DNA from: JAUNSR01 sp036655755 | GTDB lineage: Bacteria; Bacteroidota; Bacteroidia; Bacteroidales; JAUNSR01 | Direction: 5' to 3' | Assembly: GCA_036655755.1 (NCBI GenBank) | Contig: JAVVPN010000073.1 | Span: forward strand, 1 to 14,359 | Length of the DNA: 14,359 bases | In this document: positions 1 through 7,572 of the stretch, in pieces | Layout: every line of letters begins with the position of its first letter | How positions within the stretch are numbered: position 1 is the stretch's first letter | The notes under the pieces: generated by a model | Databases searched by the model: none | Told to the model about the DNA's origin: nothing | Seen by the model: only the letters and a program-made list of their open reading frames with translations | Made by a program: the position numbers and the translations under genes

Positions 1-1613
1 AGCGTGACCAACTAATTCAGCTTTCCCGTCAATTAGAAGAAGCCACTCATGCAAAACTAGTCTTCTTTACGAATATATCGCATGACTTTAGAACACCCCT
101 CACATTAGTGGCTGATCCGATAGACCAATTACTGCAAGATAGAAGCTTGAACAAAGAGCAGAATATGATGCTCACTATGATTAAAAAGAATGTAAACATC
201 TTATTGAGATTGGTTAATCAGGTTCTTGATTTCAGAAAATATGAAAATGGAAAGATGGAATACAATCCTACGTTATTTAATCTTGAAAAAAATATACGTG
301 AATGGAATCTTTCCTTTCACGAAGCAGCTCGTAAAAAAGCAATTCATTTTAAATTCGATGTAGCTCCTGCAGCCCATTATTGTATGGATGGAGATCTAGA
401 AAAAATTGAGCGTATTTATTTCAATCTGTTATCGAATGCTTTTAAATTCACTCCGGAAAATGGCCGAATCTTAGTCTCTTTATCAGTGAGCGAACAACAA
501 GAATTACAACTGACTGTATCAAATACAGGAAATGAAATATCAGTAGAGCATATTCAGTGTATATTCGATCGCTTCTATACGATTGATATGCATCATTCGG
601 GGTCGGGTATTGGATTGGCACTTACTAAAGCTTTCGTAGAGTTACATGGAGGAACTATCTCGGTTGAAAGCAACCCACAAACCGGAACTTCTTTTATCGT
701 GCGGTTTATTCAGGCGAAATCAACAGAATGTATCCAACAAAATATCAAAACAACTATTGAAATAGCAGACTTGAATATGCCGTTATCAGAAGAAGGTGTA
801 AACTCAGATGAACAAGACCTAAAAAAAACAACATTGCTGATTATTGATGACAACTTGGACATCAGAAACTACATCCGGTCAATATTTGAAAAAGAATATG
901 CAATCATTGAAGCAACAAATGGATCGGATGGTATTCAAAAGGCTATGAGGTATGTCCCCAACCTAATTATATCCGATATTATGATGCCGGGGATCGATGG
1001 AATTGAGTGTTGTAAACGGTTAAAAAACCAGATACAAACCTGTCATATTCCCGTTATTCTATTAACAGCCTGTACACTCGACGAACAACGGATATCAGGT
1101 TATAACGGAGGGGCGGATTCATATATCTCAAAACCATTCAGTACCTCTCTGCTTAGAGCTAGGGTTAAAAATCTGATTGAATCACACTCCCGATTGAAAC
1201 AAGTCTTTGCCGACCAATCTGAACTGTCAAAAGAAGACGTATCTGATATGGATTATGATTTTATTAACCGATTTAAATCTGTCATTGCAAGTCGAATGAG
1301 TGATTCGGAATTAAATATCGATATTCTGGTACAGGAAATGGGGATGAGTAGGGTTCAGTTATACCGTAAAGTCAAATCACTGACAAATTATTCTCCCAAT
1401 GAATTTATACGGCTGACACGACTAAAAAAGGCATCCTTACTTTTAACTTCTTCCGATATGACTGTAGCAGAAATCGGTTATCATGTAGGTTTTAGTTCAC
1501 CCTCCTATTTTACGAAATGTTATAAAGAACATTTTGGCGAAAGTCCAAGCGAGTTTTTAAAAAACAAGAATCGAAAAACACAGGATTTACCTAGTGTAGA
1601 AATGCTACAATAA
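1..1613 (+). CDS. Hybrid two-component system regulator (HTCS), 3' part; N-terminus off the left edge
   Basis: The reading frame is open from base 3 and ends at TAA 1611-1613, giving 536 visible residues. In order: the end of a coiled linker; a HisKA H-box (SHDFRTPLTL, phospho-accepting His at 81-83); a HATPase_c domain with an N-box (NLLSNAFKF, about 423-449) and a G-box (GSGIGLAL, about 600-623); a receiver domain (IIDDN near 840, acceptor Asp at 975-977 in SDIMMPG, conserved Lys at 1131-1133); and a C-terminal AraC-type helix-turn-helix (about 1300-1580). In Bacteroidetes this order follows a periplasmic sensor of beta-propeller repeats and a Y_Y_Y domain, which would lie upstream and is not visible. 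Such proteins usually sense a glycan fragment and switch on a polysaccharide utilisation locus; no such locus follows here. The GTG at 108 lies inside the kinase domain and is not the start. Base composition is clearly more AT-rich than the genes after 2145. Confidence 0.95.
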   Translation, partial: RDQLIQLSRQLEEATHAKLVFFTNISHDFRTPLTLVADPIDQLLQDRSLNKEQNMMLTMIKKNVNILLRLVNQVLDFRKYENGKMEYNPTLFNLEKNIREWNLSFHEAARKKAIHFKFDVAPAAHYCMDGDLEKIERIYFNLLSNAFKFTPENGRILVSLSVSEQQELQLTVSNTGNEISVEHIQCIFDRFYTIDMHHSGSGIGLALTKAFVELHGGTISVESNPQTGTSFIVRFIQAKSTECIQQNIKTTIEIADLNMPLSEEGVNSDEQDLKKTTLLIIDDNLDIRNYIRSIFEKEYAIIEATNGSDGIQKAMRYVPNLIISDIMMPGIDGIECCKRLKNQIQTCHIPVILLTACTLDEQRISGYNGGADSYISKPFSTSLLRARVKNLIESHSRLKQVFADQSELSKEDVSDMDYDFINRFKSVIASRMSDSELNIDILVQEMGMSRVQLYRKVKSLTNYSPNEFIRLTRLKKASLLLTSSDMTVAEIGYHVGFSSPSYFTKCYKEHFGESPSEFLKNKNRKTQDLPSVEMLQ

Positions 1614-1686
1614 AAAAAATTTATAGAAGAAATATCAAAAAGGAATGCTATTACTCGATAAATCTGAGACTAATAGCTTTACGGAA

Positions 1687-1754
1687 TATTGATTGCCCGA
1701 TACGGGCAATCAATAGATAGAAAAAGGGAACCCTTCCGGATTCCCTTTTTCTAT
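1687..1754. terminator. Tandem hairpins, probable bidirectional terminator
   Basis: Two perfect inverted repeats stand side by side between the convergent HTCS and ferredoxin genes. The first has 13-bp arms (1687-1699 and 1703-1715) with a 3-nt loop. The second has 14-bp arms (1717-1730 and 1741-1754), with a 10-nt loop containing TCCGGA. The second arm contains TTTTT on the plus strand and is followed by T-rich sequence; its AAAAA partner gives the same U-tract when read leftward, so it can end transcription from both sides. The first hairpin has no U-tract of its own. Confidence 0.8.
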
Positions 1755-1779
1755 TTATTTGATTGCTATCGCATCAAAA

Positions 1780-1950
1780 TTACTTTGCAGGTGCAATACA
1801 CTCTGTTGGGCAAAGATCAGCACATGTACCACAATCAGTACACATCTCCGGATTGATTGAATAGATATCGCCTTCAGAGATAGCTCCTACTGGACATTCG
1901 TCGATACATGTACCACAAGCGATACAATCTTCAGAAATAACGTAAGCCAT
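1780..1950 (-). CDS. Small 2[4Fe-4S] ferredoxin, 56 aa
   Basis: The minus strand reads from ATG (complement of 1948-1950) to TAA (1780-1782), giving 56 residues starting MAYVISEDC. Two classic cluster motifs are present: C9-x2-C12-x2-C15-x3-C19-P and C37-x2-C40-x2-C43-x3-C47-P, so all eight cysteines for two [4Fe-4S] clusters are in place. Length and arrangement match clostridial-type bacterial ferredoxins, soluble one-electron carriers that partner enzymes such as pyruvate:ferredoxin oxidoreductase in anaerobes. There is an extra Cys at 51 (PTEC). The gene stands alone, with its own promoter upstream (1993-2022) and a shared terminator downstream. No redox partner lies next to it, so the specific partner cannot be named. 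Confidence 0.95.
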   Translation of the reverse strand: MAYVISEDCIACGTCIDECPVGAISEGDIYSINPEMCTDCGTCADLCPTECIAPAK

Positions 1951-1992
1951 TTTTGTTAAGAATTTATATGAATTAGTACTAATTTAGCATTG

Positions 1993-2022
1993 CAAAAATA
2001 GAGGTTTTCCCCGAGTGACAAA
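1993..2022 (-). promoter_or_regulatory. Bacteroidetes-type promoter for the ferredoxin gene
   Basis: Read on the minus strand there is a TTTG box (complement of 2019-2022), 18 nt, then TATTTTTG (complement of 1993-2000), an exact match to the Bacteroidetes -7 consensus TAnnTTTG. Transcription would start near 1986-1989, giving a leader of about 37 nt before the ATG at 1950. Confidence 0.65.
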
Positions 2023-2144
2023 GCAAAAGCATTTATTTTTTGCTTTTTGCAATTTTTTTATTTCCAACCGAAAAGGAATAAAAGAAGTGGCTGACAATAA
2101 AGGCGCTCCTTTCTCGTTATTAATCATTGGAATCATTCAATAAT

Positions 2145-2852
2145 ATGGCTATCATCCGATATTTATCCGTTTTACTATTCACCTTTATCTTTTCAGGAAT
2201 TCTTGCACAGACTGAAAAAGTAAAGAACCTCCCCTATATCGATCAGCGACGTATTCATTTCGGGTTTGTACTCGGAATGCATACACAAGATCTTGCGTTT
2301 TCCCACACCGGGAAGATACAGCCCAACGGAGATTCATGGTACGCGGAAATACCGGAGTTTTCCATCGGATTTTCAGTAGGATTGGTGAGCGACCTGGCCT
2401 TTACCGAATCGCTCAACCTGCGCTTTACACCTTCCATGTATTTCGGAAATAAAAATGTGGTGCTCCGGGAGGCTTCGAAGGGAACCCGCATCAGCCAGGA
2501 TATCAAATCCAATTACATCATGCTTCCGGTTCATCTGCGCTACAGCGCACGGCGCGTCAACAACTATCGCCCCTATATCACCACCGGATTCAACCCGATG
2601 ATCGACATCTCAAAACGCAAAGACACCCCGCTCGTTCTGAACCGGTTCGACGTTGCTTTCGAAGTGGGATTCGGATGCGATTTATACCTCCCTTTCTTCA
2701 AACTGATTCCCGAACTGAAATTCAGCCTCGGGTTGGCCGACGTACTGAAACATAAAAGGCCCGATCTAAAAGATCCGGCCCAGATTATTTATACCGAAGG
2801 GATAAACAAAGCAAATTCGCGTATGGTGAGTTTATTGTTTTATTTCGAATAA
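2145..2852 (+). CDS. porT: PorT-like outer-membrane beta-barrel protein (type IX secretion)
   Basis: Starting at ATG 2145 the product is 235 aa, with a clean signal peptide (MAIIRYLSVLL to about LAQ22). An in-frame TTG at 2127 would only add six residues in front of the signal peptide, so ATG 2145 is preferred. The mature protein begins with a short segment ending in RRIHFGFVLGMHTQD. It then shows alternating hydrophobic/polar strands with aromatic girdles (FSIGFSVGL, LRFTPSMYFG, YIMLPVHLRYS, YRPYITTGF, FEVGFGCDLYLPFF) and ends in SLLFYFE, as expected for an eight-strand-type outer-membrane barrel (OMP_b-brl_2). The HFGF.LG start and overall length are what I associate with PorT, needed for type IX secretion of CTD-bearing proteins in Bacteroidetes. 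Other T9SS genes are not in the window. If not PorT itself, it is a member of the same porin-like family. Confidence 0.8.
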   Translation: MAIIRYLSVLLFTFIFSGILAQTEKVKNLPYIDQRRIHFGFVLGMHTQDLAFSHTGKIQPNGDSWYAEIPEFSIGFSVGLVSDLAFTESLNLRFTPSMYFGNKNVVLREASKGTRISQDIKSNYIMLPVHLRYSARRVNNYRPYITTGFNPMIDISKRKDTPLVLNRFDVAFEVGFGCDLYLPFFKLIPELKFSLGLADVLKHKRPDLKDPAQIIYTEGINKANSRMVSLLFYFE

Positions 2853-2857
2853 CCGGT

Positions 2858-5833
2858 TTACTTCATCGCCTCATAAATCACCTCTTGAATACGCGTACGG
2901 TAATTATCGATCATCAGCTGTTTATTCCAGCGATGCGGATACACCCGATTCGTCAGAAATATATAAATCAGTTTATTATCGGGATCCACCCAAAAGCAAG
3001 TACCGGTAAATCCGGTATGCCCGTACACCGATGCCGGAGCCTGTGGCGCGGTAGGACTCAGGCGCGGATTACGCGTATCCGGTTTGTCGAATCCCAATCC
3101 GCGGCGTGACTTCGGACTCTTGGTCATGGTAAACAAACGCACCGTTTCACGGGTAAAATAGCGTTCTCCCCCATATTCTCCCTCATTCAGCCACAGCTGC
3201 AATAATTTGGCCAAATCACCCGCATTGCCAAACAGACCGGCGTTTCCCTCAACACCTCCCGAAAAAGCAGAAATCTCATCATGCACATATCCCACCAAAA
3301 GCTGTTTACGCAAAAATTCATCGTTTTCTGTAGGAGCAATCTTGGTAGAATCGTAATGATGGCGCGGATTAAACATCAGGTCGTTCGCTCCCAGCGGCGC
3401 ATACAGCTGTGTGGTCAGATATTTGTCGAGCGGCTGATGCGTAATGTTTTCCACCATCTGCCGCAGCATCACAAAGTTAAGACAACTGTAGCGATAGCTC
3501 CCTCGGTTCTTTAACGGAAGCGCCGTCAGCTTATGCAGAATGCTATCTTTAAACGTGCTGTTCAGATAAAAGTTTTGGGCAACCTCAATCGGACACTCCT
3601 CCGAAAACGAGTTCGAAACCAATGCCGTGCGAAAACGGAAATCCTTGTGAGCATACAGATTCTTATCCGCCCGCAACCGGTAGTTCACATCGCGGGCAGC
3701 TTTAAACAAAGGCATTTTCAAACTGTCGAGCGCCATGGCCATCCGGTAAAAAGGGTGGCCCGAAGCCATCCCCGTTTCATGAAAAAGAGCCTCCCGAATA
3801 GTCAGTGAGGCTTTATCGGTCCCTTTCAGTTCTGGAATATAACGGCTCAGCGGATCTGCGATACGCATTTTATAATCATCCCGCACTTTCATCACGGCAG
3901 GCACCGTAGCGGCACCCTTCGTTACCGACGCAAGGTCGTACAAGTCGTCCAGCTCCACCTCTTTACTGCCCGCATAGTCGAAAAAACCGAACGCACGTTC
4001 ATAAATGATATTGCCGTTGCGCGCCACCAGCACCTGACAGCCGGGAAATGCTTTTTTTGCCATTCCCTCTTTGACGATCAGATCAATCTTACTCAATACT
4101 TTCGAGTCGAGCTGTTCCTCTTCAGGATACACATATCCCAAACGCACCTGATCAAAATGGATACCGGCGCCCGATTTAAACAGTCCCGGCACCGAGACAC
4201 TCAACGTTCCTTTTGCCGGCAGACCACCGTAAATCACCTCAGCGGCACACTCGCCCGCAAGCTTCGAATTTTCATACGCCAGCACCACACCTTCCGAATC
4301 GCCGATCAGGCGCTTGTAAGCCTGCATGCGGTAAGGCGATGTAAAGAATACCAGAATGAACCGTTTCCCCTCGCAAAGCGTCCGCACAAACTCTACGTCC
4401 GCCGCTTTGTCCGACTGGATCCCCACGATCAGCAACGATTGCTCTTTGGTCTGGCTCAATACCTGCGTCCGCGAATTCTTGTCGCCTGCCTGCCACGTAA
4501 GAAACTGCTGACGGTTATACCGTGCCAGCGTTTTCGGAAAGGCATCCTCGGCAAGGCGCCCCACCGAAACCACGCCGATCCGTTTTTCATCCAACCGCTG
4601 CAACGGTAGCAAGGCGTTATCATCCTTCAGCACCGTAATCGCTTCGGCATGCAGTTTGCGGTTGAGCGCACGGGTATGCGCCGTATTCAGCCGTTCGTGC
4701 AAACCGTTCAGATTAATCTGATTCTTCGAAGCAGTAAGCCCCGCAATGTATTTATATCGTAAAATCTTCAGACATTTCTCCTCTACCACCGACATCGGCA
4801 AGCGTCCGTCGGCAACAGCGTCGCGTACGTTTTTCACCTGCGTAGCCATATTCGCCGGCCCCAACAACACATCGTTGCCAGCCAGCAGCGCTTTCACACA
4901 AAAGTCAGGTTGCGACGAAACCCCCTTCATGGCAAGCCCGTCGGTAAACACCAGCCCCGAAAAAGCAAGTTCCTTTTTCAGAATACCGTCCACCATCTTT
5001 TCCGACAACGAAGAGGGAACGCCCGATTCGTCCAATGCCGGCACCGATAAGTGAGCGGTTAGCATTCCCGAAAAGCCCGCATCTACGTAATTGCGAAACG
5101 GCTCCATCTCATATTCGTACATCCGGGCAGAATCGTGCGCCAACACCGGCAACGTATGGTGAGAATCGTCGGCCGTATCGCCATGTCCCGGAAAATGTTT
5201 CCCGACAGCCAGCACCCGCTGCGATTCAAGTCCCGAAGCGTAAGCAATCGATTTACGGCTTACCAAATCTTTCTCTTCGCCGAACGACCGCGTATTGATT
5301 ACCGGATTGTTCGGATTACTGTTCATATCAAGCACCGGCGCGAAATTGATATGGATACCCATTTCGGCACACTGACGCCCCACTTCCTTGCCATACTCCG
5401 CAATCAGCGAATCGTTATTGACCGCTCCCAGCATCATGTTGCGCGGGAATCGCGGCGTATCAGTCAGGCGCATCGCCAGTCCCCACTCTCCGTCGAGCGA
5501 GATAAACAACGGCACCTTGGCCAGCCCCTGCGCATAGTTGTTGAGCTCGGCCTGGCGTGCGGAGGTTCCTTTCGAGTAAAGAATCCCCCCGATCTTCATC
5601 TCCTGTATGTAACGGCGAATCAGTTCTTTGTTCTGAGGCGTGTTTTTCACCTCCACGATCGGCATAAAAAGTTGGCCGATCCGTTCTTCGGGCGTCATCG
5701 CGTCGAAAACCGAATCACTCCATTGCACCATTGCCAACGAATCTGACAAATGACGATAAAGATTGGGTGACTGTTGGGCGAAAGCCCCTACCGTAAGCAA
5801 TAATGTGAATAATGAACTCAGTAATTTTCTCAT
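2858..5833 (-). CDS. NagZ-like GH3 beta-N-acetylglucosaminidase fused to a beta-lactamase-fold serine hydrolase
   Basis: The product is 991 aa, with signal peptide MRKLLSSLFTLLLTVGAFAQ, so it acts in the periplasm or at the envelope. Residues about 35-370 form a GH3 barrel with NagZ signatures: FAPVLDMN (164-171), KHFPGHGD (212-219), the D223-S224-H225 dyad typical of NagZ-type acid/base catalysis, and the nucleophile Asp298 in FTDGLAM. Residues about 390-560 resemble the GH3 C-terminal alpha/beta domain. Residues about 575-990 form a class C beta-lactamase/DD-peptidase-like domain with S636-V-T-K639, a Y782-S-C element where YxN is usual, and H939-T-G. The first half should remove N-acetylglucosamine from muropeptides or chitobiose-like sugars. 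The second half may be an esterase, peptidase or amidase; true beta-lactamase activity cannot be inferred. It is the last gene of a leftward cluster, 22 nt after the 5'-nucleotidase-domain gene. Fusions of this design are known in Bacteroidetes. Confidence 0.93.
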   Translation of the reverse strand: MRKLLSSLFTLLLTVGAFAQQSPNLYRHLSDSLAMVQWSDSVFDAMTPEERIGQLFMPIVEVKNTPQNKELIRRYIQEMKIGGILYSKGTSARQAELNNYAQGLAKVPLFISLDGEWGLAMRLTDTPRFPRNMMLGAVNNDSLIAEYGKEVGRQCAEMGIHINFAPVLDMNSNPNNPVINTRSFGEEKDLVSRKSIAYASGLESQRVLAVGKHFPGHGDTADDSHHTLPVLAHDSARMYEYEMEPFRNYVDAGFSGMLTAHLSVPALDESGVPSSLSEKMVDGILKKELAFSGLVFTDGLAMKGVSSQPDFCVKALLAGNDVLLGPANMATQVKNVRDAVADGRLPMSVVEEKCLKILRYKYIAGLTASKNQINLNGLHERLNTAHTRALNRKLHAEAITVLKDDNALLPLQRLDEKRIGVVSVGRLAEDAFPKTLARYNRQQFLTWQAGDKNSRTQVLSQTKEQSLLIVGIQSDKAADVEFVRTLCEGKRFILVFFTSPYRMQAYKRLIGDSEGVVLAYENSKLAGECAAEVIYGGLPAKGTLSVSVPGLFKSGAGIHFDQVRLGYVYPEEEQLDSKVLSKIDLIVKEGMAKKAFPGCQVLVARNGNIIYERAFGFFDYAGSKEVELDDLYDLASVTKGAATVPAVMKVRDDYKMRIADPLSRYIPELKGTDKASLTIREALFHETGMASGHPFYRMAMALDSLKMPLFKAARDVNYRLRADKNLYAHKDFRFRTALVSNSFSEECPIEVAQNFYLNSTFKDSILHKLTALPLKNRGSYRYSCLNFVMLRQMVENITHQPLDKYLTTQLYAPLGANDLMFNPRHHYDSTKIAPTENDEFLRKQLLVGYVHDEISAFSGGVEGNAGLFGNAGDLAKLLQLWLNEGEYGGERYFTRETVRLFTMTKSPKSRRGLGFDKPDTRNPRLSPTAPQAPASVYGHTGFTGTCFWVDPDNKLIYIFLTNRVYPHRWNKQLMIDNYRTRIQEVIYEAMK

Positions 5834-5855
5834 CTCAGCGTTTTCCTTTCAGCAA

Positions 5856-6632
5856 TCAGGGAAGTACCTTTATACGGTTATCAAAAACAGCATTCACCTC
5901 TTTCCCCTGTGCGGTAAGCTGCTGTATATATTGTATCATCACATCGCGCAGGCGAACTCCGGTGTTGATCCGTTCTTCCGCTTCTTCAAGCACGCTCATG
6001 CCCGAATTTCCGTCGGCAAGGTAGTCGATGGTCGCCATCCAGTAAGTCGTATCGTCGTTTACCGGTTTTCCGCCGATCAGCAACGACTCCACCTTGTTGT
6101 TCTTCGTCACCAGTTCGCAACCGGCCAAACCTTCACCGCCGATAGCGGCCACGCGTTTGAACAGCTCTTTCACCTCGTCGCCTTCCAGCTCGAGCACCAC
6201 CAGTTCGTTTTCGAAAGGAAACACCTTAAACACGTCGCCCACCGTAACCACTCCGGCATTGATCGGAGCGCGCAAACCGCCATTGTTCATCAAGGCGAAC
6301 TGCACCGGTTTTCCGGTAAATTCGCGACCCGCCTGCACCAGGATATCTGCCGTGAAATTAGCCAGCAAACTTTGCGGCTTACCTGCCGCCAACGTCTGCG
6401 ATGCCGTACCGATCTGCTGGTTCATCACCGAGTCGATCTGTACTTTATACGATTCTACAATCGCCTGCAGCTCCGGATTCGCCAACGAATCAAAAGCCTG
6501 GTTAATCACGATTTGTTCGCAGGTAATCTCTTTCACCACCGGCTTTTGCTGGCAGCTTATCAATAGGAAGCCACCCAACAGGGCAGCCGGAATATATTTA
6601 AACATAGTCATAACAGGATCGATTTTTATCAT
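5856..6632 (-). CDS. Lipoprotein with 5'-nucleotidase C-terminal (substrate-binding) domain
   Basis: 258 aa from the ATG at 6632, which overlaps the TGA of the upstream metallophosphatase gene (ATGA, 6629-6632), implying coupled translation. ATGs at 6611 (M8) and 6605 (M10) are also possible; M10 puts a typical short lipoprotein signal (MFKYIPAALLGG) directly before the lipobox LISC, making Cys27 (numbered from 6632) the lipidated residue. The rest is the 5_nucleotid_C domain seen in UshA/5'-nucleotidases: MNNGGLRAPINAG, VGDVFKVFPFENELV and YWMATIDYLADGNSGM, which carry the base-binding surface. It lacks the catalytic metallophosphatase domain, supplied by the neighbouring gene. The two products probably form one nucleotide/UDP-sugar hydrolase that releases nucleosides and phosphate outside the cytoplasm. 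Downstream is the GH3/serine hydrolase gene. Confidence 0.9.
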   Translation of the reverse strand: MIKIDPVMTMFKYIPAALLGGFLLISCQQKPVVKEITCEQIVINQAFDSLANPELQAIVESYKVQIDSVMNQQIGTASQTLAAGKPQSLLANFTADILVQAGREFTGKPVQFALMNNGGLRAPINAGVVTVGDVFKVFPFENELVVLELEGDEVKELFKRVAAIGGEGLAGCELVTKNNKVESLLIGGKPVNDDTTYWMATIDYLADGNSGMSVLEEAEERINTGVRLRDVMIQYIQQLTAQGKEVNAVFDNRIKVLP

Positions 6633-7474
6633 TTGCCAAATTCAATATTGATACGGCCCAGGCGGAATCCGCTTTTTCCGGTTTGGGTGATTTTTACCGG
6701 CTTACCCTCCTGGTTAGGCACCTCTACGCACCCTTTCAGATCGGTATGCGAGTGTCCGCCGATAATCAGATCCACATCCAGCGAGTTGATCGCCAGCATA
6801 CGGTCGCCGCGGTTATCCTTATCTTCATTATATCCGATATGAGAAATCACCACCACCATATCGCATCCTGCGTCTTTCAGCTCGCGCGCATATTTGTTTA
6901 CCGTCTTCACCGGATCGAGGTATTTAATGCCGCCGAAATTCTTTTTGGCGATCAAACCTTCCGGATCGATACCGATACCGATAAATCCGATTTTGATACC
7001 CGCTTTCTCAATCACCGCGGTAGGTTTCACATACGGCTCGAGCGGTGTGTCTTTCACATCATAATTGGCACATACGATCGGATATTTTGCCATGGCCAGC
7101 AATCGGGCAAGCTCTTCGATGCCGTTGTCGAACTCATGGTTACCCAGCGTACCCACGTCATAGCCCATCAGGTTCATCATTCTTATCTCCACCTCCCCTT
7201 TAAAGAAGTTATAATAAGGCGACCCTTGCACGAAATCGCCCGCATCCACCAGGATTACGTTCGGCGATTCATTTTTTATCTGCTCAATCGCCGCGGCACG
7301 GCGCACCATTCCACCCTCATCGGCATTGCGCGAGGCAGTTGCCGGATTCGGTTCGATCTGACTATGCGTATCGTTGGTGTGCAGAATGACAATCTCTTTC
7401 TGCGCGGCCGTTAATACGCCAAGATTTAATACGACAGCCGACAGCAAGGCTAATCGTTTGAATGTTAAAGACAT
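6629..7474 (-). CDS. Exported UshA-type metallophosphatase (5'-nucleotidase catalytic domain)
   Basis: 281 aa with an N-terminal signal peptide ending about residue 24 (TAAQ). It is a calcineurin-like metallophosphoesterase of the 5'-nucleotidase family: D35-x-H37 in HTNDTH, Asp80 in VDAGDF, N112-H113 in GNHEFD, H212 in ISHIGY, and H241-S-H243 in GGHSH. These are the expected ligands of the two metal ions. The protein stops soon after the catalytic domain, where UshA would run on into its C-terminal domain; that domain is encoded by the overlapping next gene (4-nt ATGA overlap). The likely role is dephosphorylation of nucleotides in the periplasm for phosphate and nucleoside scavenging. Other substrates of this family, such as UDP-sugars or cyclic nucleotides, cannot be excluded. 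It is the first gene of the three-gene leftward cluster, with a candidate promoter at 7510-7541. Confidence 0.93.
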   Translation of the reverse strand: MSLTFKRLALLSAVVLNLGVLTAAQKEIVILHTNDTHSQIEPNPATASRNADEGGMVRRAAAIEQIKNESPNVILVDAGDFVQGSPYYNFFKGEVEIRMMNLMGYDVGTLGNHEFDNGIEELARLLAMAKYPIVCANYDVKDTPLEPYVKPTAVIEKAGIKIGFIGIGIDPEGLIAKKNFGGIKYLDPVKTVNKYARELKDAGCDMVVVISHIGYNEDKDNRGDRMLAINSLDVDLIIGGHSHTDLKGCVEVPNQEGKPVKITQTGKSGFRLGRINIEFGK

Positions 7475-7509
7475 ATTTGTGCTATTAAATAAATAAACAA
7501 GGTTCTATA

Positions 7510-7541
7510 CAAAGAAACAAGAAATTTGAATGAAAGACAAA
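7510..7541 (-). promoter_or_regulatory. Candidate promoter for the nucleotidase/GH3 cluster
   Basis: On the minus strand, TTTG (complement of 7538-7541) is followed after 20 nt by TTTCTTTG (complement of 7510-7517). This matches TAnnTTTG at all but one position (TT for TA). Initiation would fall near 7503-7506, about 30 nt before the metallophosphatase ATG. The AT-rich context makes chance matches possible. Confidence 0.4.
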
Positions 7542-7572
7542 TCAAAAACACCCATAAAAGGTTAATAGCAGA

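Noticed and set aside
108..110. GTG as start of the HTCS gene
   Set aside because: It lies just after the H-box histidine (81-83), and the frame is open to the window edge, so it is an internal valine.
2127..2129. TTG start for the PorT-like gene
   Set aside because: It adds six residues before a signal peptide that begins naturally at ATG 2145.
4157..5746. Plus-strand frames of up to 203 codons opposite the GH3/serine hydrolase gene
   Set aside because: They are antisense to a gene supported along its whole length and have no recognisable domain.
2858..5833. Calling the GH3/serine hydrolase fusion an antibiotic-resistance beta-lactamase
   Set aside because: The fold has SxxK and HTG but lacks a standard YxN, and this family includes many esterases and peptidases. 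Nothing in the context suggests a resistance role.
5763..7414. Long plus-strand frames (267 and 243 codons) opposite the nucleotidase genes
   Set aside because: They are antisense to two genes with clear catalytic motifs and signal peptides. Their His/Arg-rich composition is typical of reverse-strand shadows.
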